Assembly: GCF_038051995.1 (NCBI RefSeq) | Contig: NZ_CP150290.1 | Span: forward strand, 6,223,501-6,287,500 | Direction: 5' to 3' | DNA length: 64,000 bases | Source: Paenibacillus sp. FSL H8-0537 | GTDB taxonomy: Bacteria > Bacillota > Bacilli > Paenibacillales > Paenibacillaceae | In this document: positions 9,407 through 18,900 of the stretch, one piece after another | Layout of the letters: the number at the start of each line of letters is the position of its first letter | Numbering within the stretch: the first letter of the stretch is position 1 | Notes under the pieces: model-generated | The model's database searches: none | What the model was told of the DNA's origin: nothing | The model's input: only the letters and a program-made list of their open reading frames with translations | Position numbers and translations under genes: made by a program

Positions 9407-10297
9407 TTAAGTCAACAGAAACTCTACTACTTCGGCCTTCAGCGTTTCGTGAAATTGCACGCGATCAAAGCCGGGCGGGTCTTGCGAGGGGGGAAAGGAT
9501 GGTGAAATCATCTCAGCTGGGAAAGGAGTCAGGAAGGAATAATGTCCGGCATTCTCCACCGTCCGATAGCGAATCATTTGCGGTTCAGCAACACTATTCA
9601 TGATGATCTGCGCGTGAAAAGGAGGTGTGTAAGGGTCTTGCTCGGCATCCAACATGAGAATGGGGAGTCGAACGTTGCTTAATGCTCCCTCATTACGGAA
9701 CCAAACGGACGCCGGGGCTAGCAAAATCAGGGACCGGATGCGTGAATCATAAGGAACATCGATCTGCTGCGGCTTCCCATCCGGGCTCTCAGTAGGGAAG
9801 GAGGTCGGGATGCCGCCAGCTGCTGCAAGCGCGGTGTAGCCCCCCATGGAATGCCCGATGACCGAATGGCCTCCCGGCTGGAGAAGCCCCTTAAACCTCT
9901 CATCTTCAAAAAACCAGTCGGCTGCCATGCGAAGGTGCCGGGGGCGATAGGTGAGGTTTTGGACAGTACCTTCCAAACTATTATCGTTGCGGTTATTGAA
10001 TGGATGTTCGAGCAGGCCAACGATAAAGCCGCTGCGCGCCAAATGCCGAGCGAGCGACCGGTACACAAGCGGTGAACCGCCTGTACCGTGTGAAATGAGG
10101 ACTAGCCTAAATTTTCCATCCAGCGGTGCTGCGTCTCTGGACACCTCCAACGAGTACGGCCCTATCCTATCAGTCTGTTCCGGTGCATCTGTCGGATACA
10201 TCACGATCATGGGAACGGTCACCCTCAATGTGTTGTCGGTAATTTGCACCTCGCAGCAACCTGCATATACTTCAACAATGTCTTCTATTTTGTTCAT
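9407..10297 (-). CDS. Alpha/beta hydrolase (dienelactone hydrolase / PAF-acetylhydrolase-like)
   Basis: A 296-residue soluble serine hydrolase. The nucleophile elbow is GHSMGGY (Ser about residue 150). The acid is probably the Asp in LMLDAEQDPYTP and the base the His in ENAGHYSFL. An oxyanion-type LISHGTGG motif lies near residue 70. The overall order fits the alpha/beta-hydrolase fold and resembles bacterial PAF-acetylhydrolase-like enzymes. The substrate is unknown. It starts 16 bases after the AraC-type gene and is probably co-transcribed with it. Both are the only cargo of the 9145-11522 element, which suggests a small detoxification or drug-modifying unit. That role is inferred from context, not shown. 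Confidence 0.8.
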   Translation of the reverse strand: MNKIEDIVEVYAGCCEVQITDNTLRVTVPMIVMYPTDAPEQTDRIGPYSLEVSRDAAPLDGKFRLVLISHGTGGSPLVYRSLARHLARSGFIVGLLEHPFNNRNDNSLEGTVQNLTYRPRHLRMAADWFFEDERFKGLLQPGGHSVIGHSMGGYTALAAAGGIPTSFPTESPDGKPQQIDVPYDSRIRSLILLAPASVWFRNEGALSNVRLPILMLDAEQDPYTPPFHAQIIMNSVAEPQMIRYRTVENAGHYSFLTPFPAEMISPSFPPSQDPPGFDRVQFHETLKAEVVEFLLT

Positions 10298-10312
10298 CTT
10301 GATCTCTTCCTC

Positions 10313-11206
10313 TCATTGAGCTACATGCTCCTGATATGGCGAGCCAACGGGAATATATATGTCTAATACCGAATCCTCGTTCATCGGTCCTAGATATCGA
10401 TGGTCGTAACGCACAAACTCCGGGCAATTAGTACGAACGCTGCCTGACTGGGGTAACCACGTTTCATAAATGTACTGGAACGTATGGTTGAGTCTCGATA
10501 ATGTCCCCTTATGAGTAAAAACCGCATAAGTTACCACTGGGAGCAGCTTAGCGACCATTCCCAAGGGAACTACACTCTCCTCGCTAGCGACCTCGACACA
10601 AGCGATATACGTGATTTCCCATTTCCTACCTGTAAGTTCAATGACTGCATAAAATATGTCTTCCGTATCCGGCTTTCGCTCAATTTCAAACAAACGCTGC
10701 CTAAAGCTCCGCCATAGCTTTCCGACCTCGTCCGAATTGACACCCGGTATTGACATACCGACCAGATTCAGCTTATTCAGGCAGACAAAAGCTGGCACGA
10801 GGGAGACGCTCTTATTCAAATGCTGTAGCCCCACTTCATCCAAAGGAAGCTTCTCCATTGCCCGGAACAGCGTGTCCTTCATGTCCCTTTGCTTTCGAAA
10901 TTGTCCAGGCGAGATGGAGAACATTTTCCAAAAGGCTCGGGCGAAGGATTCCTGAGACTCGAACCGGTACAAGATGGCAATATCTATGATCCTTTGGTTG
11001 GTATAAAATAAATCGTATGCTGCTTGTGTCAATCTCCGCTTGCGTATGTACTCCGCGACGGAGTTTCTCGTAACCGATAGGAAGATCCGGTGAAAATGGT
11101 ACGGCGAATAGCCCGCAGCCTCCATAATCTTGGTGCTTAAGCTCTCATCGGTCAGATGATCCTCAATATAGGTAATGGCCTTGATTACCAAATCCTTATA
11201 ATCCAC
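10313..11206 (-). CDS. AraC-family regulator with GyrI-like effector domain
   Basis: A 297-residue regulator. Residues 1-105 carry two helix-turn-helices of the AraC/XylS DNA-binding domain (AAGYSPYHFHRIFLSVTRNS; ILYRFESQESFARAF, ending SISPGQFRKQRD). The rest is a GyrI-like (Rob/BmrR-type) ligand domain, in the order seen in Rob and related multidrug-responsive activators. It is the first gene of a two-gene unit with the hydrolase, so it may sense that enzyme's substrate and control the pair. The ATG at 11206 is a reasonable start. Confidence 0.87.
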   Translation of the reverse strand: MDYKDLVIKAITYIEDHLTDESLSTKIMEAAGYSPYHFHRIFLSVTRNSVAEYIRKRRLTQAAYDLFYTNQRIIDIAILYRFESQESFARAFWKMFSISPGQFRKQRDMKDTLFRAMEKLPLDEVGLQHLNKSVSLVPAFVCLNKLNLVGMSIPGVNSDEVGKLWRSFRQRLFEIERKPDTEDIFYAVIELTGRKWEITYIACVEVASEESVVPLGMVAKLLPVVTYAVFTHKGTLSRLNHTFQYIYETWLPQSGSVRTNCPEFVRYDHRYLGPMNEDSVLDIYIPVGSPYQEHVAQ

Positions 11207-11436
11207 TTTAATGCCTCCATATCGATATACTCACTTTACGACAGATGGAACGCTCTGTTTTGATATTTTTTGCGGAATTTCACTTTACTCAATAACTAAC
11301 ACTACTTTCCAAGCGTAGATAGTTTCCTGATCAGCCACACTCTTCGGCTCGCCAAAAGAGCGACCTCTGGCAATTGCTCAGTCTCGCTGGTTTTAAACAA
11401 ATCTGCCCGTCCCTCGGTTAATGATGTATCGTTAGT

Positions 11437-11522
11437 CTAAGACTTTATTTTCCTGGTCTACATCTTTATTTTCTTAGTCTACAACTTTATTTTCCAGTCT
11501 AATACTTCATTTTCTTTCTACA
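11437..11522. repeat. Right end of the 2.4-kb element: four tandem end repeats
   Basis: Four copies of the GTCTAnnACTTTATTTTC motif (the last with TTCATTTTC) are spaced about 21 bp and finish at ACA 11522. This is the least decayed family B right end in the window and the best source for a consensus. Confidence 0.88.
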
Positions 11523-11548
11523 ATTATACGAATTCGTTCCCCAAGCAT
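11523..11548 (-). pseudogene. 5' tip of the interrupted XRE gene
   Basis: This piece holds the ATG (11548) and first eight or nine codons of the XRE gene whose remainder lies at 8861-9144. The duplicated ATTAT at 11523-11527 is the target duplication of the inserted element. Confidence 0.8.
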
Positions 11549-11577
11549 TAGCTACAATCCCTTCTGAATAAAAATAT

Positions 11578-11606
11578 CCCGATGATCTAAACAAAGCATC
11601 ATCGGG
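11578..11606 (-). terminator. Terminator hairpin inside the older Tn7-like right end
   Basis: The arms CCCGATGAT / ATCATCGGG with an 11-base loop are followed on the minus strand by ATATTTTTATT. A near-identical hairpin sits at 39839-39868 in the intact element, at the same distance from the right-end repeats. Confidence 0.8.
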
Positions 11607-11615
11607 ACTGTTCTA

Positions 11616-11664
11616 GCGGTTCCAGACTTTTGTCACTGGTTCCACACTTTTTTATCACTGGACA
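11616..11664. repeat. Right end of an older, tandem Tn7-like element (family A)
   Basis: Two end repeats (GGTTCCAGACTTTTGTCACTG and GTTCCACACTTTTTTATCAC) finish at TGGACA (ACA at 11662-11664). They match the right end at 39880-39966. The element to its left keeps only this end, the terminator and the broken XRE gene. Its left end and tns genes are not in the window. Confidence 0.87.
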
Positions 11665-11669
11665 AAAAG
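11665..11669. repeat. Target-site duplication AAAAG shared by tandem Tn7-like elements
   Basis: AAAAG lies between the older right end (ACA, 11664) and the left terminus of the 28-kb element (TGT, 11670). The identical AAAAG follows the right terminus beside glmS at 39967-39971. Confidence 0.88.
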
Positions 11670-11802
11670 TGTCAGGTGATAAAAATCTCTGGAACTAATT
11701 TTGTTGATTTTATTGGGTTTACAGCGACATGTGATAAACACGCAAAATAAAAAGTCTGGAACCACTAGACATTACCATGTAATAAAAGTTGGGAACCATA
11801 GT
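11670..11802. repeat. Left end of the 28-kb Tn7-like transposon
   Basis: The terminus is TGTCAGGTGATAAAAA followed by TCTCTGGAAC. Two further repeats are spaced inward at about 11744-11768 (AAAAAGTCTGGAACC) and 11778-11802 (AAAAGTTGGGAACC). Each is the reverse complement of the right-end motif GGTTCCAnACTTTT. These are the expected TnsB-binding sites. Confidence 0.85.
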
Positions 11803-11908
11803 CAAGGGAGACTAAAAATATCTTACCAAATCCTCAAATGCCAAGTCGAACTGTTTGAGTCATATTGCAGCTTTAGATTATGAATTTGTCACACGGTCAA
11901 TTAAGAAA

Positions 11909-13219
11909 CTATGAAATTAATTTCACTACAACATCTCTATAATCAAGCAAATTTTCAGAACTAAACCTAATCATTAAATCTCTAATGAGAAAAATTTTCT
12001 TTAGTAAGATTGCAAGAGATTTTTCTGATACCGGTACGTTTTGTCGATCTAACACCTTATCAACTAATGGAATTATAAGGTTTTTTTGTTGTTCAGTAAT
12101 ATCCACGAGTCTAATAGATGTATTTTGACGAATTTTAAATATTAAATTTAACATTTTTTCAACTTCAAACAAATTAATTAATATGTCACGGGAATTTACT
12201 ATTTCAGCTTGAATTTCATGTTTCTCATAAGAGTATTTATTTTTAATCACCAAAAATATTTGATCACAATCATTACTACTAAAATTATTTTCAATAATAT
12301 CTCTTATTTTATTCAATCTATGAGAGTGGTTTATATTATTAATTCCATCTTTAGAAATTAATTCATCTAATATTTTTTTAATGGAACGATCGGAAATTAG
12401 ATTTTTCAAAAATTTCATTATATCTATTTTTCTGATGAACATCTCAAAGTATGATAACTGCATGTCTGTAATGTTATCGATAATTTGAGCGATAACTCTT
12501 TTAGATCTAATCTTCTCTACAGATAATAGTATATTCTCTTCTTGTTGCATCAATGAAATTAGCCTAACTGAATCATCGTTTACAGAAAACCTATCTAAAA
12601 TTTTTGAAACCAAGTTAATAATTCTAGCCATTTCATTTGGATCTTTTGTTCGAGTTAATTTTTCCATTAGTAATTCACTTTCATGACTGATGCTCAATCT
12701 ATAATCCAGCAATTTTTCTTCGGCGAGCTTACTCCGGAATAACTTACAAATCTCAATAGTACTATGGCCTTTCTCTGACAATCCAACGTGTAAAACATTA
12801 CTATCAATACGTATATGTAAGTCATATATATCATAATATGCGTGGATAATTTTAAAAGCATCTTTGTTATTAAAGGGATAGACTGTTGTATTTGGATTAA
12901 ATAGTACTTCAGTTGTCCCCTTACCGGAATTACACAAGTTACATGAAATAGTAAGATTATGTGGTTCAAACGTATATAAAGGATGATTCCCTTTATCAAC
13001 TATATGTTCAATTGGTATTGTATTGGTCCCAGATACTAAATCAGTTTTGCAATAGAAACATTTCTTATCATTTAGAGTCAATAAGTAAAGTCTTATTTTT
13101 CTTTTCAATTCGGTAAATATCTCTTTTGTCCATAACTTAGAATCAATAAAATTAAAGTTATTTCTTACTAAATCGATTTCATCCTGTGTAAAAGTATATG
13201 GATTAGTCATTATCATCAA
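11909..13219 (-). CDS. HNH endonuclease, Septu PtuB-like
   Basis: A 436-residue protein with an N-terminal HNH nuclease: CFYCKTDL, then IEHIVDKGNHPLYTF and NLTISCNLCNSGKG (about residues 53-103). The two CxxC pairs bind zinc and the His in EHIVD is the expected catalytic histidine. The remainder is helical without a recognised domain. Its start overlaps the end of the upstream ATPase gene by 17 bases, so the two are translationally coupled. An SMC-like ATPase plus an HNH nuclease is the composition of Septu (PtuA/PtuB) anti-phage defence. PtuB proteins are usually shorter, so Septu-like is safer than Septu. An ATG at 13210 is an alternative start. Confidence 0.82.
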   Translation of the reverse strand: MMIMTNPYTFTQDEIDLVRNNFNFIDSKLWTKEIFTELKRKIRLYLLTLNDKKCFYCKTDLVSGTNTIPIEHIVDKGNHPLYTFEPHNLTISCNLCNSGKGTTEVLFNPNTTVYPFNNKDAFKIIHAYYDIYDLHIRIDSNVLHVGLSEKGHSTIEICKLFRSKLAEEKLLDYRLSISHESELLMEKLTRTKDPNEMARIINLVSKILDRFSVNDDSVRLISLMQQEENILLSVEKIRSKRVIAQIIDNITDMQLSYFEMFIRKIDIMKFLKNLISDRSIKKILDELISKDGINNINHSHRLNKIRDIIENNFSSNDCDQIFLVIKNKYSYEKHEIQAEIVNSRDILINLFEVEKMLNLIFKIRQNTSIRLVDITEQQKNLIIPLVDKVLDRQNVPVSEKSLAILLKKIFLIRDLMIRFSSENLLDYRDVVVKLIS

Positions 13220-14681
13220 CCCTACTTATTATCATATTCAAAACATCTCTCAATGGATCATTTTCTTTTAAATGTCTACGAATCTCTATAAGTTTGCTTA
13301 ATTCCTTTTTGAGCGCTTTATTTTCAACACCTTTACTAATTTTAGCAAGAAAGGAATCTATCTCACGAGCAATATACAGATTCCGTGTAGTAAATACATC
13401 AAAGATATTATACAAAATGTCATCTACAGACCAACCAAACGTATCTTCATCATGTAATTGTGCCCTAACAGAATTATTCTTTATTTTCAAGGAAACAATA
13501 GATGATGAATTAGGCTCAAGGTCAGAAATCATAAAATGTGAATGAGTTGCTATAATAAAATGACAAGACCTATAATGAGAAAATATACTTTTAAGATAGT
13601 TGATATAATTTATTTGCCAGTTTGGATGCAAACTTATTTCCGGTTCATCTATTAATACAATCGAGCCATGTTCGATCTTAGATAAAATATTGATCATTGT
13701 GAATAAAAACTGTTTTTCTCCTGAACTTGCTAACTCAAAGTCAAATGAACTTTCTCTCCCAATATGCAAAGTAGGATATTGAATATATCCTAATTTTATT
13801 AGTTTATTCAGAACATCATAGTCTTTATTAATTGCGATGTTATTCTCTGCACTATCCAAATCAATATCATAATATAAAGAAGATCCGTTATCTCTCTTTA
13901 TATTTTTGGAATGAAGAATACGGTTATTTAAAAACTCAACGATTTCATATACATCTTCTCGCGAATATTTTTTTAACCCATCTGATCTATAATCGGATCT
14001 CTCACTTATTTTCTCTAGTAAATTCTCTATTTCCTTTTCGTTAATTTTTTTATTAAACACTGTTTTCTTTCTTTTACCTGCCCCAAAGTAAATCCTAATT
14101 TTATTATCTAGTTTCAGAAATTCTAATATTGATTTTAGATTTATTATAAATTCATTATTTACAGATAACTCAATAATATTATCAATAATTCTTCTAACTA
14201 CTGTATTAACAAAAGTAGCATTTGATGTATGTCTTACTCCTAAATATTCATATATTTTGTCTTCACCAAATTCAGTTTTATTATAAAGGAATTTGTCATT
14301 TACCATAAAAGATACAGCGAGCACTTTTTGAGGTAACCATAAATCTCTAGGCTCAATAATTTTACTGTTACATTTAAATTTATAATTATTGTTTCTTTGT
14401 TCTACCTCAAAGTAATTCTCATTATAATAATAACTTAAATAGAATTCCGCTTTAAACGGATCATTTTGAAGATTTGAAGTCTCATTTTTGAGTCTTTCAA
14501 GACTTCTAAACACTTCGCAAATTGTGGATAACAACCGACTTTTTCCAGTTCCATTTGGACCAATGATTAAAGTGCTTAAAAGATTTTTATCAAATTCTTT
14601 ATTGGGATTAATGAAATCTACAATAACATCATTTCCATATAGAATCTCCGAACTGAAGCAAACCAATCGAAATTCACTCAT
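13203..14681 (-). CDS. AAA ATPase, Septu PtuA-like
   Basis: An OLD/SMC-type ATPase of about 492 residues. Walker A is LIIGPNGTGKSRLL near the N-terminus, a signature-like SSGEKQF follows, Walker B is GSIVLIDEPEISLHPNWQ, and a switch histidine lies in FIIATHSHFM. The coding frame opens at 14702, but the ATG at 14681 has a GAGGAG ribosome site seven bases upstream and is preferred. It forms a two-gene unit with the HNH protein. In Septu the ATPase is thought to hold the nuclease and respond to nucleotide changes during phage infection. That mechanism is family knowledge, not visible here. AT-rich codon use differs from the core genes. Confidence 0.85.
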   Translation of the reverse strand: MSEFRLVCFSSEILYGNDVIVDFINPNKEFDKNLLSTLIIGPNGTGKSRLLSTICEVFRSLERLKNETSNLQNDPFKAEFYLSYYYNENYFEVEQRNNNYKFKCNSKIIEPRDLWLPQKVLAVSFMVNDKFLYNKTEFGEDKIYEYLGVRHTSNATFVNTVVRRIIDNIIELSVNNEFIINLKSILEFLKLDNKIRIYFGAGKRKKTVFNKKINEKEIENLLEKISERSDYRSDGLKKYSREDVYEIVEFLNNRILHSKNIKRDNGSSLYYDIDLDSAENNIAINKDYDVLNKLIKLGYIQYPTLHIGRESSFDFELASSGEKQFLFTMINILSKIEHGSIVLIDEPEISLHPNWQINYINYLKSIFSHYRSCHFIIATHSHFMISDLEPNSSSIVSLKIKNNSVRAQLHDEDTFGWSVDDILYNIFDVFTTRNLYIAREIDSFLAKISKGVENKALKKELSKLIEIRRHLKENDPLRDVLNMIISRVDDND

Positions 14682-14702
14682 TATAAACTCCTCTGTTATC
14701 AT

Positions 14703-14899
14703 ATTTGCAGAACCTACCGCTACATTTCAGCTTGCTGATCTACCTATGAACACTAAACTCATCCGCTATACGTAGTGTAATTTCAATTTCAATGGCAAGA
14801 GACGTAATTCGGAACCGGTAGACGCTTCCTATTGAATTCTTCGATCGTGAACCCGCTTTAGCGATCCTGCCGAGACAGAACAACCTCCCAATCTTTCAG
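14703..14899. other. Short intergenic region between defence modules
   Basis: No gene or strong hairpin is seen. It should contain the promoter of the Septu-like pair and the end of the Cap4/STAND transcript. Confidence 0.35.
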
Positions 14900-15202
14900 C
14901 TACTTCACATCCGTATATAAATCTTTCTCATAATAGCCGTCAAGAATCACTCGGTTAACCATTAAATAGTAAAATATCCCCTTTTTCGAGTGATACTTTA
15001 AATTCTCATGTTGTTCCAATAAAAAACCACATGATAAACCGGTAAATCGGCTTAGCGCAGGAGAATCATCTTCATTTTGAGCAATATAAGCCTTCAATAA
15101 ATTTTCTAGAAAAGAAATCAAAATCTTTATCTCCTCTGAACCGCCTGTCATGGCTCTCGGTTTACCCATGTTGCTGTAAAATGAGAACCGTTCAGACACC
15201 AT
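14900..15202 (-). CDS. Small hypothetical protein downstream of the Cap4/STAND operon
   Basis: A 100-residue soluble protein of unknown family, without a signal or membrane segment. It begins about 30 bases after the preceding gene on the same strand, so it could be the last gene of that operon. No clear ribosome site precedes the ATG, which weakens the call. Confidence 0.45.
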   Translation of the reverse strand: MVSERFSFYSNMGKPRAMTGGSEEIKILISFLENLLKAYIAQNEDDSPALSRFTGLSCGFLLEQHENLKYHSKKGIFYYLMVNRVILDGYYEKDLYTDVK

Positions 15203-15232
15203 AATAATGCACCACTGGTTTGCCGCGGCTGC

Positions 15233-15958
15233 TTACTCATACTTCTTAAGTTCATCCCCATATTCCGTTAATAACAATTGGTTCATTTCTGCGAAAGCCT
15301 CCAGTTTCTTAATCCTCGAAATTATAATCTTTCGCTTCCTTTCATTTTCTTTTTGGCCTTCTCCCCAAATATCATCAATATCACTATGCAAATCTCTAAA
15401 GATCACTGAGAATTTGTCTTCTTCCTGAAGTGCTACTGAGTTTTCTAACCATTCAATTGTAGAATTATCAGTTGCAGCCATTACAGCTTTTTCAAAAACA
15501 TACTTCAGCCAGACACGTGCCGCTTCATCTATTTCGTTTGCTATATCCATCCACTTTTGAACTTCTTCCGGAACATTTTCCGTTGCATCCTCTTTACTTT
15601 CAAAGAAGAAATGGCGATCATTCTCAGGATCAAGTCGTGCAAGTGTACGAAGTATAGGCTCAAAGTTTTCAAAAGGCCTTGAGCCTCTTGGGAATGATAA
15701 TTTGTGATTCCATAATTTTAGTATCGTTTCAAAACAACGTTCTTCCGCCATTTGTTTCTGAATACCTGAACTGTGTTCGGCAATCTCAATTTGTTCCGCG
15801 ATATAATGCGCCATCCATCGAGCAGTGGTATCTACACCGGGGTCCAAATTAAGCTCTTTGACTAGAGCTTTGCCTAAGTTCATAGTGCGTCTCTGAATCT
15901 CTGAGTCTTCCATCGGCTGAGAAGATAAATAATTTGCTAAGCGGTGGCTTATACTCAT
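15233..15958 (-). CDS. Hypothetical partner gene overlapping the Cap4/STAND gene
   Basis: A mostly helical, acidic protein of about 241 residues with no domain I recognise. It overlaps the 3' end of the 2100-residue gene by about 110 bases in another frame. The overlap holds a GTGGAG ribosome site before the ATG at 15958 (a GTG at 15970 is possible). Such coupling suggests equimolar expression and a shared task, for example a regulatory or adaptor subunit of the STAND system. Confidence 0.7.
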   Translation of the reverse strand: MSISHRLANYLSSQPMEDSEIQRRTMNLGKALVKELNLDPGVDTTARWMAHYIAEQIEIAEHSSGIQKQMAEERCFETILKLWNHKLSFPRGSRPFENFEPILRTLARLDPENDRHFFFESKEDATENVPEEVQKWMDIANEIDEAARVWLKYVFEKAVMAATDNSTIEWLENSVALQEEDKFSVIFRDLHSDIDDIWGEGQKENERKRKIIISRIKKLEAFAEMNQLLLTEYGDELKKYE

Positions 15959-18900
15959 CTGACTCCACACCTCTCATATATGATTTCTGCCTAAATCTTC
16001 TTCTAATTTGAATTTCAATAATTAATTCACTTTGGAATTCAGTACAAAGTCTTTTTAGAAATGAGAGCGATGCTGTTAGTCGATTACCACTGCGTAGTTC
16101 CTCGTCTTCATGACTATCATGAATAGGCGCCCAGATTTCACAAATTACTGACGCTCTCCTCTCATCAGCCAAAGTCCATTCCCGCTTCTCATAATCAGAG
16201 GATATTTTCATTTTCTCGGCGATTAAGTTCCCAATTTTATAAGGCGGGTAATCTACTTTAGCAGAATGCGGATCGAACTCATCCAGACGCTTATATGCTT
16301 CCTCTTGATATACCCAACCTTTAAGTTTAAAAGTATCCACGTCTATTTCCATTTCATCTTCTTCGTAATCAGGCAACTTAAAATCATGAGGATTCGAACA
16401 TGTGCTTAATGCATGCAAAAGAGATTGAGCATTGTCCGATGATACGAGAGAGCTTACAATATAGAAACTTTCCGATCTTTCACTATCTCCATCCTCCCAA
16501 GCTCCGCGCACGTTTAGCCATAGTTCTCCGTTTCTTTCAGACAATATGCCATCAAGAAAATCATTATTTGATATCTCTTCACGCCAATCTGGATTTCTCA
16601 CTTCATTAATCCATTCCCTTCTATACAAAGGAATAGGATCTCTACGGTCATATACCCAATAACCATCACTGCGAGTCAATACGTGTCGTTGTAACCAATC
16701 ATGCCACTCATCTTCATACCAATCTGAGTTGTGGACAACAGGTATTTTCTCTAGCAGCCTTGAAGCTACAACAAGCATGGCATGATATGATAGATAAAAA
16801 TTATAATCGTCTATTCTTGGGTAACTCCCATGACTATGATAAGTTCCTTGTTGTTCTCTCGACGATCTCCACAAAGAGTGGCGCGGATCATTTTTATATC
16901 CACCATCCAGCAGCATTTTCCATTCACTAACAACAACTTCAGTAGCAATATCCTCCACTTGCTCACTGGAAATTCCGAATACTCTCCCTAATGGTTCAAA
17001 CCAGTAGCTATCAAAATCGTATCCATGATGAAAATTCAAACTAGTATCAATCGTCTCGTTAGCATGCCAATAACTATCTCTTGTTTCCCAACTGTCCTCT
17101 AATTCAACCTTATCAAATTGACTTCTCCCCACTTTTTGAAGTTCGTCAACTACTTCTTTCGAGTAAGTCCCTGGATGAGCCTTCTCGATATTGAGTGCAA
17201 TATCAGCTGCATATTTTTGAATAAGCATATGAGGAGAAGATTGTACGGCATATTTATAGAAAACATCACTACGATGCAGCAATATGTGCGGATTATCAAT
17301 TGATGCTCGAGCAAATGAAATTAATAAATATAATCTTGCATGTAAGTTGTAGAACGGAAATTTATTAGCCCCAAATGCATCAACAGTATCCCTTTCCATC
17401 CAATCAATTAAAGCATCGATCTCATCCCTGCATTGAGCTTCAGCGAGTCTACGAACACAGTGAACGGCACACCAGCGTGTTGAAGATCTTGGAGAACCTA
17501 AAGCAGACCAAACAAAACCTGTAAAAGCACTATCCATGTGAACCAGCGGTAACAACAATTGAGACCATGGTCCATCAGCGTACTCAGAATCAATATGTAG
17601 TTCGAATCTCGATAATGCGAAGTCAAGTAAATCAGTTGCTTCCTGTGTTGAGATATGTTTCGAAGCAACAGTTACAAAGCCAAAAAATGTAGTTGCATGA
17701 ACCAAATCTCCCTGGGTTGCTAATCCTTCGATTATTCCTTTTTGAATAAAAGGTATATTTTCCGCCCCTAAATGAAGTCTCCTAGTGAAAAAAGAGATTG
17801 ATCCCCTTTCCAGCAAAAACGTAGCAAATCGTTTCCCTACGTATTGCATGATTTGGGGCCACTCTAATTTAATGCTCATTTTGCGATGCCATTCTTCCGG
17901 CACTAGCAAAAGCGCATTCTGTATATCATAAAAATCGGCTTCATCTACTTTAATAAGCTCATACAAAAATTTCTTCGCTTCACTATCGGAAATTCGATTG
18001 TAGACTTCACGCCATAAGGACTCGCTGTTTCGCACAGTCCGAGGAAGTCCATCATAGCGTAGGATAGCTTGTCTTAATCCATTAGATGAAACCAAGTTCA
18101 AATCATGCAGCAGATCGTTCCAATCAATCGCACTCTCTTCCAACTGTACACGAAGCGAGGGAGTACTTTCTTGGTTAAGAATATTCCCTTCTTCATCAAT
18201 AATGTCGCGATTATAAGCAATAACTTCATCCAATAGATTACTTTGTAAAGAGTACTTTTTAGCCGTTTCAGCAATCTTTTCCCAAACTTCCCCTTCAACT
18301 CCGTTTATTCTAAGCTCTTTAATGACTGATTTAAAAATATACTTCCGATTTTCATGTGATGTTTCCTTCTCTATACATAATCTTGAGAAATCCCATATTT
18401 CGAACTCCGTCATAAACGCAGAAAGGGACCATGCTACCGTTGGTACAACGTAGCCGCTTCTTACTATTTCCTCGGACATAGCAATTAATTGACGATTAAA
18501 TCGACCAATTTCGCGGTCCCGCCATCTGCTTAGTGCAGCGATTCCAGTTACCGGGGACAATCGAATACAAGTCCTAACAGCCTCGTCTCTGTCCCAATAC
18601 TTTTCTCGAGCTACATTTTCTCCTATAAGCTCTGCACAACGTATAAATCTGTAAGCTATATCGTAAGGTGCAAATTCATCTACTTTTCTTTGGTTGGCTA
18701 GGGGAATAACTGCTTCCCATCTCTCGACGATTTCATCGCCAAATTTCGAAACGGCATCGATTGCAAAATTGAAGTAAACCGCGGCATCATCACGATTTAC
18801 ATTAATCAATGCTCGTGCAAGATCAATGTAACAGTTTGCCCGTTCCTCTGGGCCAATGTCTGTAGCAGAACGGATTACGTCATAAGCATATTGTTCAAAA

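Larger units (their letters stand above)
9145..11522. mobile_element. 2.4-kb family B Tn7-style element with AraC/hydrolase cargo
   Basis: The left terminus is TGTTCGTT at 9145 and the right terminus is TTTCTACA at 11522. A perfect 5-bp duplication ATTAT flanks it (9140-9144 and 11523-11527). The left end has three spaced repeats (about 9153, 9218 and 9277; type GAAAATAAAGTnnTAGACT). The right end has four repeats packed about every 21 bp (11437-11514). This 3+4 asymmetry copies the layout of Tn7 ends, yet no tns gene is inside. The element interrupts the XRE gene of the older Tn7-like remnant, so it arrived later and must be moved in trans. Confidence 0.9.

Noticed and set aside
11437..11514. 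Short CRISPR array of about 21-bp repeats
   Set aside because: There are no spacers between units. Position beside the ACA terminus and the 5-bp duplication show transposon end repeats.
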